Assembly: GCA_003139615.1 (NCBI GenBank)
Contig: PLJH01000022.1
Span: 50,131 to 84,517 of the forward strand
DNA from: Alphaproteobacteria bacterium
GTDB taxonomy: Bacteria; Pseudomonadota; Alphaproteobacteria; Micropepsales; Micropepsaceae
Direction: 5' to 3'
DNA length: 34,387 nucleotides
Within the stretch, counting starts at the first letter, position 1. Each line of letters begins with the position of its first letter. Below the pieces are notes generated by a model. The model saw nothing but the letters and a program-made list of their open reading frames with translations, searched no databases and was not told where the DNA came from. Made by a program: the position numbers and the translations under genes. Positions 1-8,441 of this stretch are shown here, piece after piece.

Positions 1-1
1 C

Positions 2-1267
2 TGGATCTATATCGGCAGCCAGGGAATCGTTCAGGGCACCTACGAAACCTTCGTCGAGCTGGGCCGCAGACATTACGGCGGCGATCTCGCGGGCCGCTGG
101 ATATTGACCGCCGGCCTCGGCGGCATGGGCGGTGCACAGCCACTCGCGGCCGTGATGGCCGGCGCCTCGATGCTGGCGGTCGAATGCCAGCCCTCACGCA
201 TCGAGATGCGGTTGCGCACCAAGTATCTCGACGTGCAGGCGAAATCGCTCGACGAGGCGCTTGTGATCATCGAGGAATCGCGCCGCACGAAGAAACCTGT
301 GTCGGTCGGGTTGCTCGGCAACGCCGCGGATATTTTTCCCGAACTCGTGAAACGCGGCGTCAAACCGGACGCCGTCACCGACCAGACTTCCGCGCACGAT
401 CCGGTCAACGGCTATCTGCCGAAAGGCTGGACGCTCGCGCAATGGGAACAGCGACGTACGAGCGAGCCCGAAGTCGTTGCCCACGCGGCCAAGCAATCCA
501 TGGCGATCCAGGTGCGCGCGATGCTCGATTTCCATCGCATGGGCATTCCGACAGTCGATTACGGCAACAATATCCGCCAGATGGCGAAAGACGAAGGCGT
601 GGCCGATGCGTTCGATTTTCCGGGGTTCGTGCCCGCCTATGTGCGCCCTCTGTTCTGCAAAGGCATCGGGCCGTTCCGCTGGTGCGCGTTGTCGGGCGAT
701 CCCGAAGACATCTATCGCACCGATGCGAAAGTGAAGGAGCTGTTGCCCGACGACGCGCATCTCCATCGCTGGCTCGACATGGCGCGGGAGAAGATCAATT
801 TCCAGGGCCTGCCCGCACGCATCTGCTGGATCGGGCTCGGCGACCGCGATCGCGTGGGCCTCGCATTCAACGAGATGGTCGCAAAAGGCGAAGTGAGCGC
901 GCCCATTGTGATCGGCCGCGACCACCTGGATTCCGGCTCCGTCGCTTCGCCCAATCGCGAGACGGAAGCGATGAAAGACGGCTCCGATGCGGTTTCCGAT
1001 TGGCCGCTTCTGAACGCGCTTCTCAATTGTGCGAGTGGTGCCACCTGGGTGTCGTTCCATCATGGCGGCGGGGTAGGCATCGGCTATTCGCAGCATTCCG
1101 GCATGGTGATCGTCTGCGACGGCACGCCGGAAGCCGCGAAGCGCATCGCGCGCGTGTTGTGGAACGACCCGGCCACAGGCGTCATGCGCCATGCGGATGC
1201 CGGTTACGACATTGCACGCGATTGCGCGCGGAAGCACCACCTGGATCTGCCGGGAATACTAGGCTGA
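2..1267 (+). CDS. hutU: urocanate hydratase (5'-truncated by window edge)
   Basis: Urocanase converts urocanate to imidazolone propionate, the second step of histidine degradation, in the cytosol using tightly bound NAD+. The frame is open from base 2, and about 421 codons are visible of a family length near 555, so the N-terminal quarter lies outside the window. Family hallmarks are plain: [15 protein letters not shown] near the visible start, the glycine-rich GLGGMGG of the NAD-binding region, then [26 protein letters not shown] and the C-terminal [19 protein letters not shown] block. It ends 7 bp before the convergent gene at 1275. No other hut gene is in the window; hutH, hutI or a hutC regulator would be expected to the left. 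The identification is secure. Confidence 0.97.
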   Translation, partial: WIYIGSQGIVQGTYETFVELGRRHYGGDLAGRWILTAGLGGMGGAQPLAAVMAGASMLAVECQPSRIEMRLRTKYLDVQAKSLDEALVIIEESRRTKKPVSVGLLGNAADIFPELVKRGVKPDAVTDQTSAHDPVNGYLPKGWTLAQWEQRRTSEPEVVAHAAKQSMAIQVRAMLDFHRMGIPTVDYGNNIRQMAKDEGVADAFDFPGFVPAYVRPLFCKGIGPFRWCALSGDPEDIYRTDAKVKELLPDDAHLHRWLDMAREKINFQGLPARICWIGLGDRDRVGLAFNEMVAKGEVSAPIVIGRDHLDSGSVASPNRETEAMKDGSDAVSDWPLLNALLNCASGATWVSFHHGGGVGIGYSQHSGMVIVCDGTPEAAKRIARVLWNDPATGVMRHADAGYDIARDCARKHHLDLPGILG

Positions 1268-1274
1268 GCGAAAA

Positions 1275-2483
1275 TCAGCGGGCCGGCGTCACAACCGGCA
1301 GCGTCTTCGTTCCCGTGAACGGATTGAAGCCCTGTTGGACCAGCGCCGCCCAGGCGAGTGCCGCGAGATGCGGCAATCGGAAATAGGCGCGACGTTGCGA
1401 CGGATCGGTTTCGAGATCGAAGCCCGTTGACATCGAAAGCGCATCGGTTGCGAAATAGGAACCGTCCGGTGCGCGGTTGCGCTCGCCGGCTGCGAGCAGG
1501 CGTTGCTGCGAACGCCCCATCAGTTTCGTCAGCAACGCGGCCTGTTCCGTGCCTTCCGTCCAGATACCCCCGCGCGCGCTGCCATAGGACAGGCCGCCTT
1601 TGACGGACATGCGCCGCACGACGGTTGCGAGCGCTGCGCGATACTTTGTGGTGGCGCCCGGAATCGCGAGCAAAGGCCAGATTTGGGCGTCGAGCGCGAG
1701 CGTCGTGTTGCGCGTCGCACCGTCCTCGGTCGTGCCGGCCGCGAAGCACTTGCATTTATCGTCCCACATCGCGATCACAAATGCCGACGCCTGATCGGAG
1801 CGCATGCGCCAGTGTGCATCTCCGGTGGCCGCGGCCAGCGCCGCAAGTGCAGCCGCCAGATCGGCATTGTGTTCCGTCGCTTTCCAGCGGTCGAGCTGGG
1901 GGCTGGGTTGGTCGCCAAAGGTGCCACCCATGAAGCCTTGGGGCGCGCGCGTATCGAAATTCCTTTCGACCCAATGCGCGATTCGTACCGCGCCGTCGCG
2001 GTATTTGCTGCTCTGCCCATCGCGCGCGAGCGCGAGTAACGCCAGCATTGCCCAGGCCATGTTGCCGGTGTCGCTGCCGACCTGATAGGGGTCCTCGACC
2101 CAGCGGTTCTGCTTGTCGTCCCACCAGCCGGACAATTTGATCGGTCTGTCGGCCGCCGAACCCGGTTGATAGGCGTTGCGCAAACGTCCATCGTGCCAAT
2201 GACGATCGTGATCGAGGGCCGCGAGCATCGCGTCGCCGATACGGGCGGCGTCCTGCGACCGTCCACAACCGATCAATGCGACTGTCGCGACCGCGTTGTC
2301 ATAAAGAAACGCAGCGCCATGCAGCGCCCCGATTGTGGCCGTGGGGAAGCTCGCAAGAAAGACCGGCCCCCGCGGTGCCTGTGCGATCGTGCGTTCGAGA
2401 ACGTCACAAGGCGCAGGCGCCGCCGAAGCGGCGCTCGCGAACAGCGACAGCGCAAAGATCAAGGCTGCCGCAAAGACACGCAT
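1275..2483 (-). CDS. secreted helical-barrel-like protein (glycosidase-like fold), function unknown
   Basis: This 402-residue protein starts with a clear Sec signal peptide (MRVFAAALIFALSLFASAASA, cleavage near residue 21), so it is exported. The mature part is Trp/Ala-rich with regularly spaced helical segments and motifs such as GWWDDKQNRW, GNMAWAMLALLALA and FDLETDPSQRRAYFRLPHLAALAWAALVQ. This pattern recalls six-hairpin (alpha/alpha) barrel glycosidases and lyases, but I cannot assign a family or an active site. A DDKCKCF segment could form a short disulfide. The ATG lies 3 nt after the stop of the cystathionine lyase gene with no strong Shine-Dalgarno, so translation is probably coupled and the gene is the third member of the transsulfuration operon. 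Its role in that operon is unknown. The coding call is firm, the fold assignment weak. Confidence 0.75.
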   Translation of the reverse strand: MRVFAAALIFALSLFASAASAAPAPCDVLERTIAQAPRGPVFLASFPTATIGALHGAAFLYDNAVATVALIGCGRSQDAARIGDAMLAALDHDRHWHDGRLRNAYQPGSAADRPIKLSGWWDDKQNRWVEDPYQVGSDTGNMAWAMLALLALARDGQSSKYRDGAVRIAHWVERNFDTRAPQGFMGGTFGDQPSPQLDRWKATEHNADLAAALAALAAATGDAHWRMRSDQASAFVIAMWDDKCKCFAAGTTEDGATRNTTLALDAQIWPLLAIPGATTKYRAALATVVRRMSVKGGLSYGSARGGIWTEGTEQAALLTKLMGRSQQRLLAAGERNRAPDGSYFATDALSMSTGFDLETDPSQRRAYFRLPHLAALAWAALVQQGFNPFTGTKTLPVVTPAR

Positions 2484-2486
2484 CTG

Positions 2487-3656
2487 TCAGTTCAGTGCCT
2501 GTTCCAGATCGGCGATCAGGTCGTCGCCGTCTTCGATGCCGATGGACAGGCGCACGAGCGAATCCGAAATGCCGAGCCGGTCGCGCTGATCTTCGGGAAT
2601 CGAGGCATGGGTCATGATCGCGGGATGCTCGATCAGGCTTTCGACTCCGCCCAGGCTTTCCGCCAGCGTGAAGAGCTGGCAGCGCTCCAGGAACCGCTTG
2701 GTGCCCGCGAGATCGCGCTTCAGCACCACGGTCACGATGCCGCCGAAGCCATGCATCTGACGCTTGGCAAGTGCATGCTGCGGATGGCTTTCGAGGCCGG
2801 GATAAATCACGCGCTCCACATCGCCGCGCGCTTCCAGCCAGCGCGCGATCCTGAGACCGCTCGCACAATGACGCTCCATGCGTAAAGCAAGTGTCTTCAA
2901 TCCACGCAATGCGAGGAAGCTGTCGAACGGGCCGGCAATCGCGCCTACTGCGTTGTGCAGGAATTTGAGGCGCTCGACCAAATCGCGATTGTCGCCCAAC
3001 ACAGCGCAGCCGCTCACGATATCGGAATGGCCGTTGAGATATTTCGTCGTCGAGTGCACGACGATGTCGATGCCCGCTTCGAGCGGCCGCTGCACATAGG
3101 GACTGGCAAAGGTGTTGTCCGCAGCGGTCAGAATTCCCCGCTTCTTTCCAAGTGCTGCAATCGCCGAGAGATCGGCCAGTTTGAGCAGCGGATTGGTGGG
3201 GGTTTCCACCCAGATCAGCTTCGTATTTGGCTTGAGCGCGCGCTCGATGGCGCCGAGATCGCTCATGTCGACAAGACTGAAATCAAGCCCCGCCGAACGC
3301 CGCCTGACGCGCTCGAACAGGCGGAACGAGCCGCCATAGACGTCATCGCTGACGACCACATGATCGCCGGTCGACAGCAATTCCAGCACCGTCGCGATCG
3401 CGGCCAGACCCGAAGCGAACGCAAAGCCTTCGGTTCCGCTTTCGAGATCGGCGATGCAGCGCTGAAACGCCTCGCGCGTCGGGTTCTGGCTGCGGGAATA
3501 TTCGTAGCCCTTGTGCACGCCCGGGCTCGTCTGCGCGTAAGTCGAGGTTGCATAGATCGGCACCATCACCGCGCCCGTGAGCGGATCGTGGCTTTGGCCG
3601 CCATGGATCGTGCGGGTCGCAAAGGCGAGCCGGTTGTGCGAGCGCTTTTCGGTCAT
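2487..3656 (-). CDS. cystathionine gamma-lyase / gamma-synthase family PLP enzyme
   Basis: This 389-residue Cys/Met-metabolism PLP enzyme (fold type I) shows YEYSRSQNPTR (residues 51-61), the PLP-contacting Asp in TAADNTF (about D180) and the Schiff-base lysine in HSTTKYLNGHSD (K205). Its length is standard for the family. I chose the ATG at 3656 because it makes an ATGA overlap with the stop of the upstream cystathionine beta-synthase; the frame is open further upstream but would run inside that gene. Sequence alone does not separate gamma-lyase from gamma-synthase. Tight coupling to cystathionine beta-synthase argues for the gamma-lyase direction: cystathionine to cysteine, 2-oxobutyrate and ammonia (reverse transsulfuration). 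The expected expression is cytosolic and co-transcribed. Confidence 0.92.
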   Translation of the reverse strand: MTEKRSHNRLAFATRTIHGGQSHDPLTGAVMVPIYATSTYAQTSPGVHKGYEYSRSQNPTREAFQRCIADLESGTEGFAFASGLAAIATVLELLSTGDHVVVSDDVYGGSFRLFERVRRRSAGLDFSLVDMSDLGAIERALKPNTKLIWVETPTNPLLKLADLSAIAALGKKRGILTAADNTFASPYVQRPLEAGIDIVVHSTTKYLNGHSDIVSGCAVLGDNRDLVERLKFLHNAVGAIAGPFDSFLALRGLKTLALRMERHCASGLRIARWLEARGDVERVIYPGLESHPQHALAKRQMHGFGGIVTVVLKRDLAGTKRFLERCQLFTLAESLGGVESLIEHPAIMTHASIPEDQRDRLGISDSLVRLSIGIEDGDDLIADLEQALN

Positions 3657-5050
3657 GGATTGAGCCTGAGATGGTTGATCAGATCGACGCGGGTGATGAG
3701 GCCCACGAATTTCTCGCCGTCCAGCACGATCGCGACTTCGTTGCGCTCGAACAAAGGCGGCAGCGCGCTCAATTTGTCCGTCGACTGCACCGTGCGCAGT
3801 TTCGTTGTCATTGCGCTCTTCACGCATTCGCGGAAGCGCGCATTGCGCTCGGCCTCCCCGCCCTCGACGAAGGCGAGAATATCGCTTTCGTCGAGAATGC
3901 CCACGATGCGGTCGTGCTCGACCACAGGCAGTTGCGACACGTCCGCGGAGCGCATGCGGCTATAGGCTGCCAACAACGAATCGCCGGGCGCCACAGTCAC
4001 CGTTCCGCCCGCATCGAACCGGCGCGCAATCAGATCGCTCAGATCGCCCAACAGCTTGCGGTCGGCGAGACCCTGCTCGATCACCCAATAGTCGTTGTAG
4101 AGCTTGGATAGATATTTGTTGCCGCTGTCCGGCACGAGGGTCACGACGCGCTTGAGAGCGGTTTGTTCGCGGCAATAGCGCAAAGCTGCTGCCAGCAACG
4201 TGCCGGAAGACGAACCCGCGAGGATTCCTTCCTTCGACAGAAGCGCACGCGCGGCCTCCACGCTTTCCTTGTCGGAGATGGTGTAGGCGCGGCCCACCAG
4301 CGACAGATCGCAATTGGGCGGAATGAAATCTTCGCCGATGCCTTCGATGGTCCAGGAACCCGGCTCGATCATTTTTCCGGTTCGCAAGAGCGGCGCGAGG
4401 ATCGAGCCCAGCGGATCGGCCAGCACCATCTCGGTCTTGGGCGAGACGCGCTTGAAGAAGCGGCCGAGGCCGGTCAGCGTGCCGCCGGAGCCGACGCCCA
4501 CCACCACCGCATCGACATCGTGGTCCATCTGATCCCAGATTTCGGGACCCGTCGTCTTCTCATGCGCTTCCGGATTGGCGGGATTGGCGAACTGATTGAC
4601 ATAGAACCCGCCGTTCTCCTTGGCATAGCGCTCGGCCATGTCCTGGTAATAATCGGCGTGTCCTTTGCCGACATCGGAGCGTGTAATGCGCACCTCCGCA
4701 CCGAGCGCACGCAGATGTTGGATCTTCTCGCGCGCCATCTTGTCGGGCACGAACAGCAGAATCTTGTAGCCCTTGAGCACGCCAACCTGCGCGAGCCCGA
4801 GGCCCGTATTGCCGGCCGTCGCTTCGACGATCGTGCCGCCCGGCTTCAGGCGCCCGTCGCGCTCGGCCGCTTCGATCATGGAAAGGCCGATGCGATCCTT
4901 GATGGAGCCTCCCGGATTCTGGTTCTCGAGCTTGGCGAACAGGCGGCATGGCCCTGCGTCGAATTGCGCGAGTTCGAGCATGGGCGTGTGCCCGATCAGT
5001 TCGAGTGCCGATTTGAAGGGGTGCGTTCGGTTTTGAACGGTTTCCGGCAT
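3653..5050 (-). CDS. cystathionine beta-synthase with C-terminal CBS-domain pair
   Basis: This 465-residue cytosolic enzyme condenses homocysteine with serine (or a serine ester) to cystathionine. Residues 10-330 are a fold-type II PLP domain with the cofactor lysine in NPGGSIKDR (K51), the substrate loop EATAGNTGLGLA, the phosphate-binding GVGSGGTLTG and a late GSSSGTLL. After about residue 345 come two CBS motifs (for example DVSQLPVVEHDRIVGILDESDIL and LDGEKFVGLITRVDLINHL), a Bateman module that in relatives regulates activity, often through adenosyl ligands. ATG 5050 is preferred over in-frame upstream starts because homology begins with the HPFKSALELIGHTP segment just after it. It is the first gene of a three-gene operon and diverges from the E1-like gene. 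A plain cysteine synthase is the alternative, but the CBS pair and the lyase partner favour this call. Confidence 0.93.
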   Translation of the reverse strand: MPETVQNRTHPFKSALELIGHTPMLELAQFDAGPCRLFAKLENQNPGGSIKDRIGLSMIEAAERDGRLKPGGTIVEATAGNTGLGLAQVGVLKGYKILLFVPDKMAREKIQHLRALGAEVRITRSDVGKGHADYYQDMAERYAKENGGFYVNQFANPANPEAHEKTTGPEIWDQMDHDVDAVVVGVGSGGTLTGLGRFFKRVSPKTEMVLADPLGSILAPLLRTGKMIEPGSWTIEGIGEDFIPPNCDLSLVGRAYTISDKESVEAARALLSKEGILAGSSSGTLLAAALRYCREQTALKRVVTLVPDSGNKYLSKLYNDYWVIEQGLADRKLLGDLSDLIARRFDAGGTVTVAPGDSLLAAYSRMRSADVSQLPVVEHDRIVGILDESDILAFVEGGEAERNARFRECVKSAMTTKLRTVQSTDKLSALPPLFERNEVAIVLDGEKFVGLITRVDLINHLRLNP

Positions 5051-5225
5051 AGGGATTGTCCTTGCGTCGCGGGCGGACCATAGCCCGGCGCGAGTGCCCG
5101 CGAGAGGCAAAAGCGACCGCACCCCCCAGAACGCAACAAGAGTGCGGCAGAGCCACCCGAATTGTTTTTGAATTTCCGGGCGGGCGTGCTTTTACTGCGT
5201 CCGGCAAAGGCAGGAAACCCGGGTT
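5051..5225. promoter_or_regulatory. divergent promoter region between transsulfuration operon and E1-like gene
   Basis: This 175-bp gap must hold the promoters of both divergent units. The right half contains an A/T-rich island (positions about 5158-5182) bounded by CCGAATT and GAATTTCCGG, an imperfect inverted repeat that could be an operator. AGGCAGGAAA (5207-5216) is the likely Shine-Dalgarno for the TTG start at 5226. I see no convincing canonical -35/-10 pair and no known riboswitch. Confidence 0.4.
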
Positions 5226-7616
5226 TTGCGTGACATTTTACGAGATTTGGAACGCAAGGTCCTGTGGCTGTCCGCCTGGACGATCCACAACGCGAATCAC
5301 CTGCGGGCCGAGGAAGATGTCATCAAGGTGGGCGGCCACCAGGCGTCGTCGGCCTCGCTCGTCTCGATCATGACCGCGCTCTATTTCGGGGTACTCAAAC
5401 CGCAGGATCGCGTGGCGGTGAAGCCGCATGCCAGCCCCGTGTTCCACGCCATCCAGTATCTGCTCGGCAACCAGACGCGCGAGAAGCTCGAAGCGTTCCG
5501 CGCCTTCGGCGGCGCGCAATCCTATCCGTCGCGCACCAAGGACACCGACGATGTCGATATCTCGACAGGCTCCGTCGGCCTCGGCGTCGCGATGACGGCG
5601 TTTGCCAGTCTCACGCAGGATTACCTGATCGCCAAAGGCTGGCGCGACGAAGCGAGAGCCGGGCGCATGATCGCGCTGGTGGGCGATGCCGAACTCGACG
5701 AAGGCAATATCTACGAGACCCTGCTCGAAGGCTACAAGCACGGCCTGCGCAACACCTGGTGGATCATCGATTACAACCGCCAGAGCCTCGACGGCGTGAT
5801 CCGCGAAGGGCTCAAGATGCGTTTCGAGGAAATGTTCCGCGCGGTGGGCTGGGACGTCGTCACGCTTAAATATGGGCGCAAGATGGAAAGGGCGTTTGCA
5901 CGCGAAGGCGGCGAGGCGCTGCGCGAGTGGATCGACAAGACGCCCAACGATCTTTATTCCGCGCTTACCTTTCAGGGCGGCAAGGCGTGGCGCGAAAGGC
6001 TGCATACCGATTTCGGTCGCAATTCGCCGACAGGCAGGCTGATCGACGATTACGACGACGCGGCGCTCTCCGCCCTCATGTGCAATCTCGGCGGTCACGA
6101 TCTGGAACTGTTGCTGGACACGTTTCTCTCGATCGATCACGAACGGCCGACCTGCTTTATCGCCTATACGATCAAGGGCATGGGATTGCCGCTGGCAGGC
6201 CACAAGGACAATCACTCCGGCTTGATGACTGCCCAGCAGATGGCGGGGTTCCGCGACGCGATGGGCGTGCGCGAAGGCCATGAATGGGAATTGTTCGAAG
6301 GGCTTGCGCGCGACGAAAGCGAACTGCGCAAATTCCTGGGCGAGGTTCCGTTCAACAGCGAAGGCCGCAGGCGCTTCGACGGCGCGCGGCTCGAAATTCC
6401 CGAGGCTTTCACCGCGCCGACCGCCGCCGAAATGTCGACGCAGGAAGGCTTTGGGCGCATCCTGTTCGATCTCGGCCGCGAGGAGAAGGATTTCGCGCGC
6501 CGCATCGTCACCACGTCTCCGGATGTGACCGTTTCCACAAATCTAGGCGGCTGGGTCAATCGCCGGGGCGTGTTCGACCGCGAGGAAGCGGAGGATCGCT
6601 TCAAGGAACAGAAGATCGCGTCCACCTATCGCTGGTCGCTGTCGCCACAGGGCCAGCATATCGAGCTCGGCATCGCGGAGAACAATCTGTTCACCTTGCT
6701 CGCCGCGCTCGGTTTGTCGCATTCGCTGTTCGGCGAGAGGCTTTTGCCCATCGGCACGCTTTACGATCCGTTCATCGAGCGCGGCCTCGACGCGCTCAAT
6801 TATGCCTGCTACCAAAATGCGCGATTTATTCTCGTGGCAACGCCATCCGGCGTGAGCCTGGCGCCCGAAGGCGGCGCGCATCAATCGATCGCAACGCCAT
6901 TGATCGGCATGGCGCAGGACGGGCTCGCCTCATTCGAACCTGCCTTTGTCGACGAACTCGCGATCATTCTTCGCTGGGCCTTCGACTACATCCAGCGTGG
7001 CGGCGATTCCGAAAAAGAAAAAGAAAAAGAGCAGAGCTGGCTGCGCGACGAAACGGGCGGCTCGGTCTATCTGCGTCTGTCCACGCGCCCGCTGGAACAA
7101 CCCACGCGAAAGATCGATCCGACGCTCGCACAGCAAATCATCGACGGCGGCTATTGGCTGCGCCCACCCGGGCCCAATTGCGAAATCGTCATCGCCTATC
7201 AGGGCGTGCTCGCGCCGGAAGCGGTGGCAGCGGCCGGATTCCTCGCCGAGGATCGGCGTGATGTTGCGGTTCTCGCCGTCACCTCCGCCGACCGGCTCAA
7301 TGCGGGCTGGCAGGCCGCCACGCGCGCGCGCATGCGGGGCGAACGCACCACGCGCTCGCATGTGGAAACCCTGCTGTCGGAGCTGCCGTCTTTCGCCGCG
7401 ATCATCACCGCGATCGACGCGCATCCCGCGACCTTGTCGTGGCTCGGCGGCGTGTTCGGCCATCGCACCGCCTCGCTGGGCGTCGAACATTTCGGCCAAA
7501 GCGGGCGCATCGCCGATCTTTATGCGCATCACGGACTCGACGTGCCTGCCATCCTGCATGCGGCGCAATCGCTCGTGCAGGGGCGGCCGATCCGCTATCT
7601 GAGATTGATTTCGTAA
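5226..7616 (+). CDS. homodimeric pyruvate dehydrogenase E1-like (transketolase-type) ThDP enzyme
   Basis: This 796-residue enzyme is similar throughout to AceE-type 2-oxoacid dehydrogenase E1 and transketolases. The ThDP/Mg site is GDAELDEGN (153-161) followed by IIDYNRQSLDG; other anchors are KVGGHQASSAS, STGSVGLGVAM, AYTIKGMGLPLAGHKDNHSG, ELGIAENNL and APEGGAHQSIATP. It is about 90 residues shorter than AceE (887) and lacks the N-terminal extension that binds E2, and no E2 or E3 gene is in the window. No ATG or GTG lies in frame between the upstream stop (5169) and the homology start, so TTG 5226, preceded by AGGAAA, is the start. It is divergent from the transsulfuration operon and followed 14 bp later by an SDR gene. 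A 2-oxobutyrate or pyruvate substrate is an inference; generic transketolase is less likely. Confidence 0.88.
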   Translation: MRDILRDLERKVLWLSAWTIHNANHLRAEEDVIKVGGHQASSASLVSIMTALYFGVLKPQDRVAVKPHASPVFHAIQYLLGNQTREKLEAFRAFGGAQSYPSRTKDTDDVDISTGSVGLGVAMTAFASLTQDYLIAKGWRDEARAGRMIALVGDAELDEGNIYETLLEGYKHGLRNTWWIIDYNRQSLDGVIREGLKMRFEEMFRAVGWDVVTLKYGRKMERAFAREGGEALREWIDKTPNDLYSALTFQGGKAWRERLHTDFGRNSPTGRLIDDYDDAALSALMCNLGGHDLELLLDTFLSIDHERPTCFIAYTIKGMGLPLAGHKDNHSGLMTAQQMAGFRDAMGVREGHEWELFEGLARDESELRKFLGEVPFNSEGRRRFDGARLEIPEAFTAPTAAEMSTQEGFGRILFDLGREEKDFARRIVTTSPDVTVSTNLGGWVNRRGVFDREEAEDRFKEQKIASTYRWSLSPQGQHIELGIAENNLFTLLAALGLSHSLFGERLLPIGTLYDPFIERGLDALNYACYQNARFILVATPSGVSLAPEGGAHQSIATPLIGMAQDGLASFEPAFVDELAIILRWAFDYIQRGGDSEKEKEKEQSWLRDETGGSVYLRLSTRPLEQPTRKIDPTLAQQIIDGGYWLRPPGPNCEIVIAYQGVLAPEAVAAAGFLAEDRRDVAVLAVTSADRLNAGWQAATRARMRGERTTRSHVETLLSELPSFAAIITAIDAHPATLSWLGGVFGHRTASLGVEHFGQSGRIADLYAHHGLDVPAILHAAQSLVQGRPIRYLRLIS

Positions 7617-7630
7617 CCGGAGGGACTGAC

Positions 7631-8413
7631 ATGAAACGGCTTGAAGGGCGCGCGGCGCTCGTGACGGGAGCGGCCAGCGGTATCGGACGCGCCAGCGCAA
7701 AGATATTTGCGGAAGAAGGCGCCTGGGTCGTCTGTGTCGACCGCGCCAAGGAAGTCGAGGAAACCGCCGCGATCATTACGAAAGCCGGTGGCCAAGCCAT
7801 CGCGATGATCGGCGATGCCGGTTCGGAAGACGATGTGAAGCGTGCCGTCGATCTCGCGGTCAGCGAATTCGGCGGCCTCGATGCATGTTACGCGAACGCC
7901 GGCATCAGCGGCGACTGGACACCATTTCTCGAACTCACCGCGGATCATTGGCTGAAGATCCTGCAGGTCAACCTGATAGGAGTGTTCCTCGCCATCAAGC
8001 ATTCCGCCCGCGTGATGACGCCGAAGGGCAAGGGCTCGATCATCTGCACCGCCTCCGTCGCGGGCTTGCGTTCGGGGGCAGGCCCCGCGCCTTACAGCGC
8101 GAGCAAGGCGGGTGTGATCAATCTTGTGACGACGAGCGCGAATTTCCTGATGGGCACCGGCGTGCGCGTGAACGCGATCTGCCCGGGCCTGATCGAGACG
8201 GGCATGACCAAGCCGATTTTCGAGCGGGCCCGCGAGCGCGGTTCGGAAGGCAAGATCGGGCAGCTCAATCCGCTCAAGCGTTACGGCGAACCGGAGGAGA
8301 TCGCGCGCACGGCACTCTTCCTCGCGAGCGATGACAGTTCCTATGTGAACGGTCAGGCGATTCCCGTCGACGGCGGGCTTTCGAGTTCGCTCCCCGTGAC
8401 CGGGCGCGGCTGA
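7631..8413 (+). CDS. short-chain dehydrogenase/reductase (classical SDR)
   Basis: This 260-residue protein has a complete classical SDR layout: the NAD(P)-binding TGAASGIG (residues 12-19), an acidic Asp at the end of beta-2 (VVCVD, favouring NAD over NADP), NAG (89-91), catalytic Ser142, Tyr155 and Lys159 in YSASK, and the C-terminal PVDGG found in many family members. The start is ATG 7631 with a strong GGAGGGA Shine-Dalgarno 5-6 bases upstream. It begins 14 bp after the E1-like gene and is probably co-transcribed with it. It converges on the acyl-CoA dehydrogenase operon. Substrates of SDRs cannot be read from sequence; a 3-hydroxyacyl-CoA or an alcohol made by the neighbouring acyl-CoA pathway are both possible. 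Confidence 0.93.
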   Translation: MKRLEGRAALVTGAASGIGRASAKIFAEEGAWVVCVDRAKEVEETAAIITKAGGQAIAMIGDAGSEDDVKRAVDLAVSEFGGLDACYANAGISGDWTPFLELTADHWLKILQVNLIGVFLAIKHSARVMTPKGKGSIICTASVAGLRSGAGPAPYSASKAGVINLVTTSANFLMGTGVRVNAICPGLIETGMTKPIFERARERGSEGKIGQLNPLKRYGEPEEIARTALFLASDDSSYVNGQAIPVDGGLSSSLPVTGRG

Positions 8414-8441
8414 ACGTCTCTGAAGGGGCGACGCCTCGGCT

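Noticed and set aside
194..1240. A 348-codon minus-strand frame inside hutU
   Set aside because: The plus-strand urocanase is unmistakable; the antisense frame is His/Arg-rich shadow sequence.
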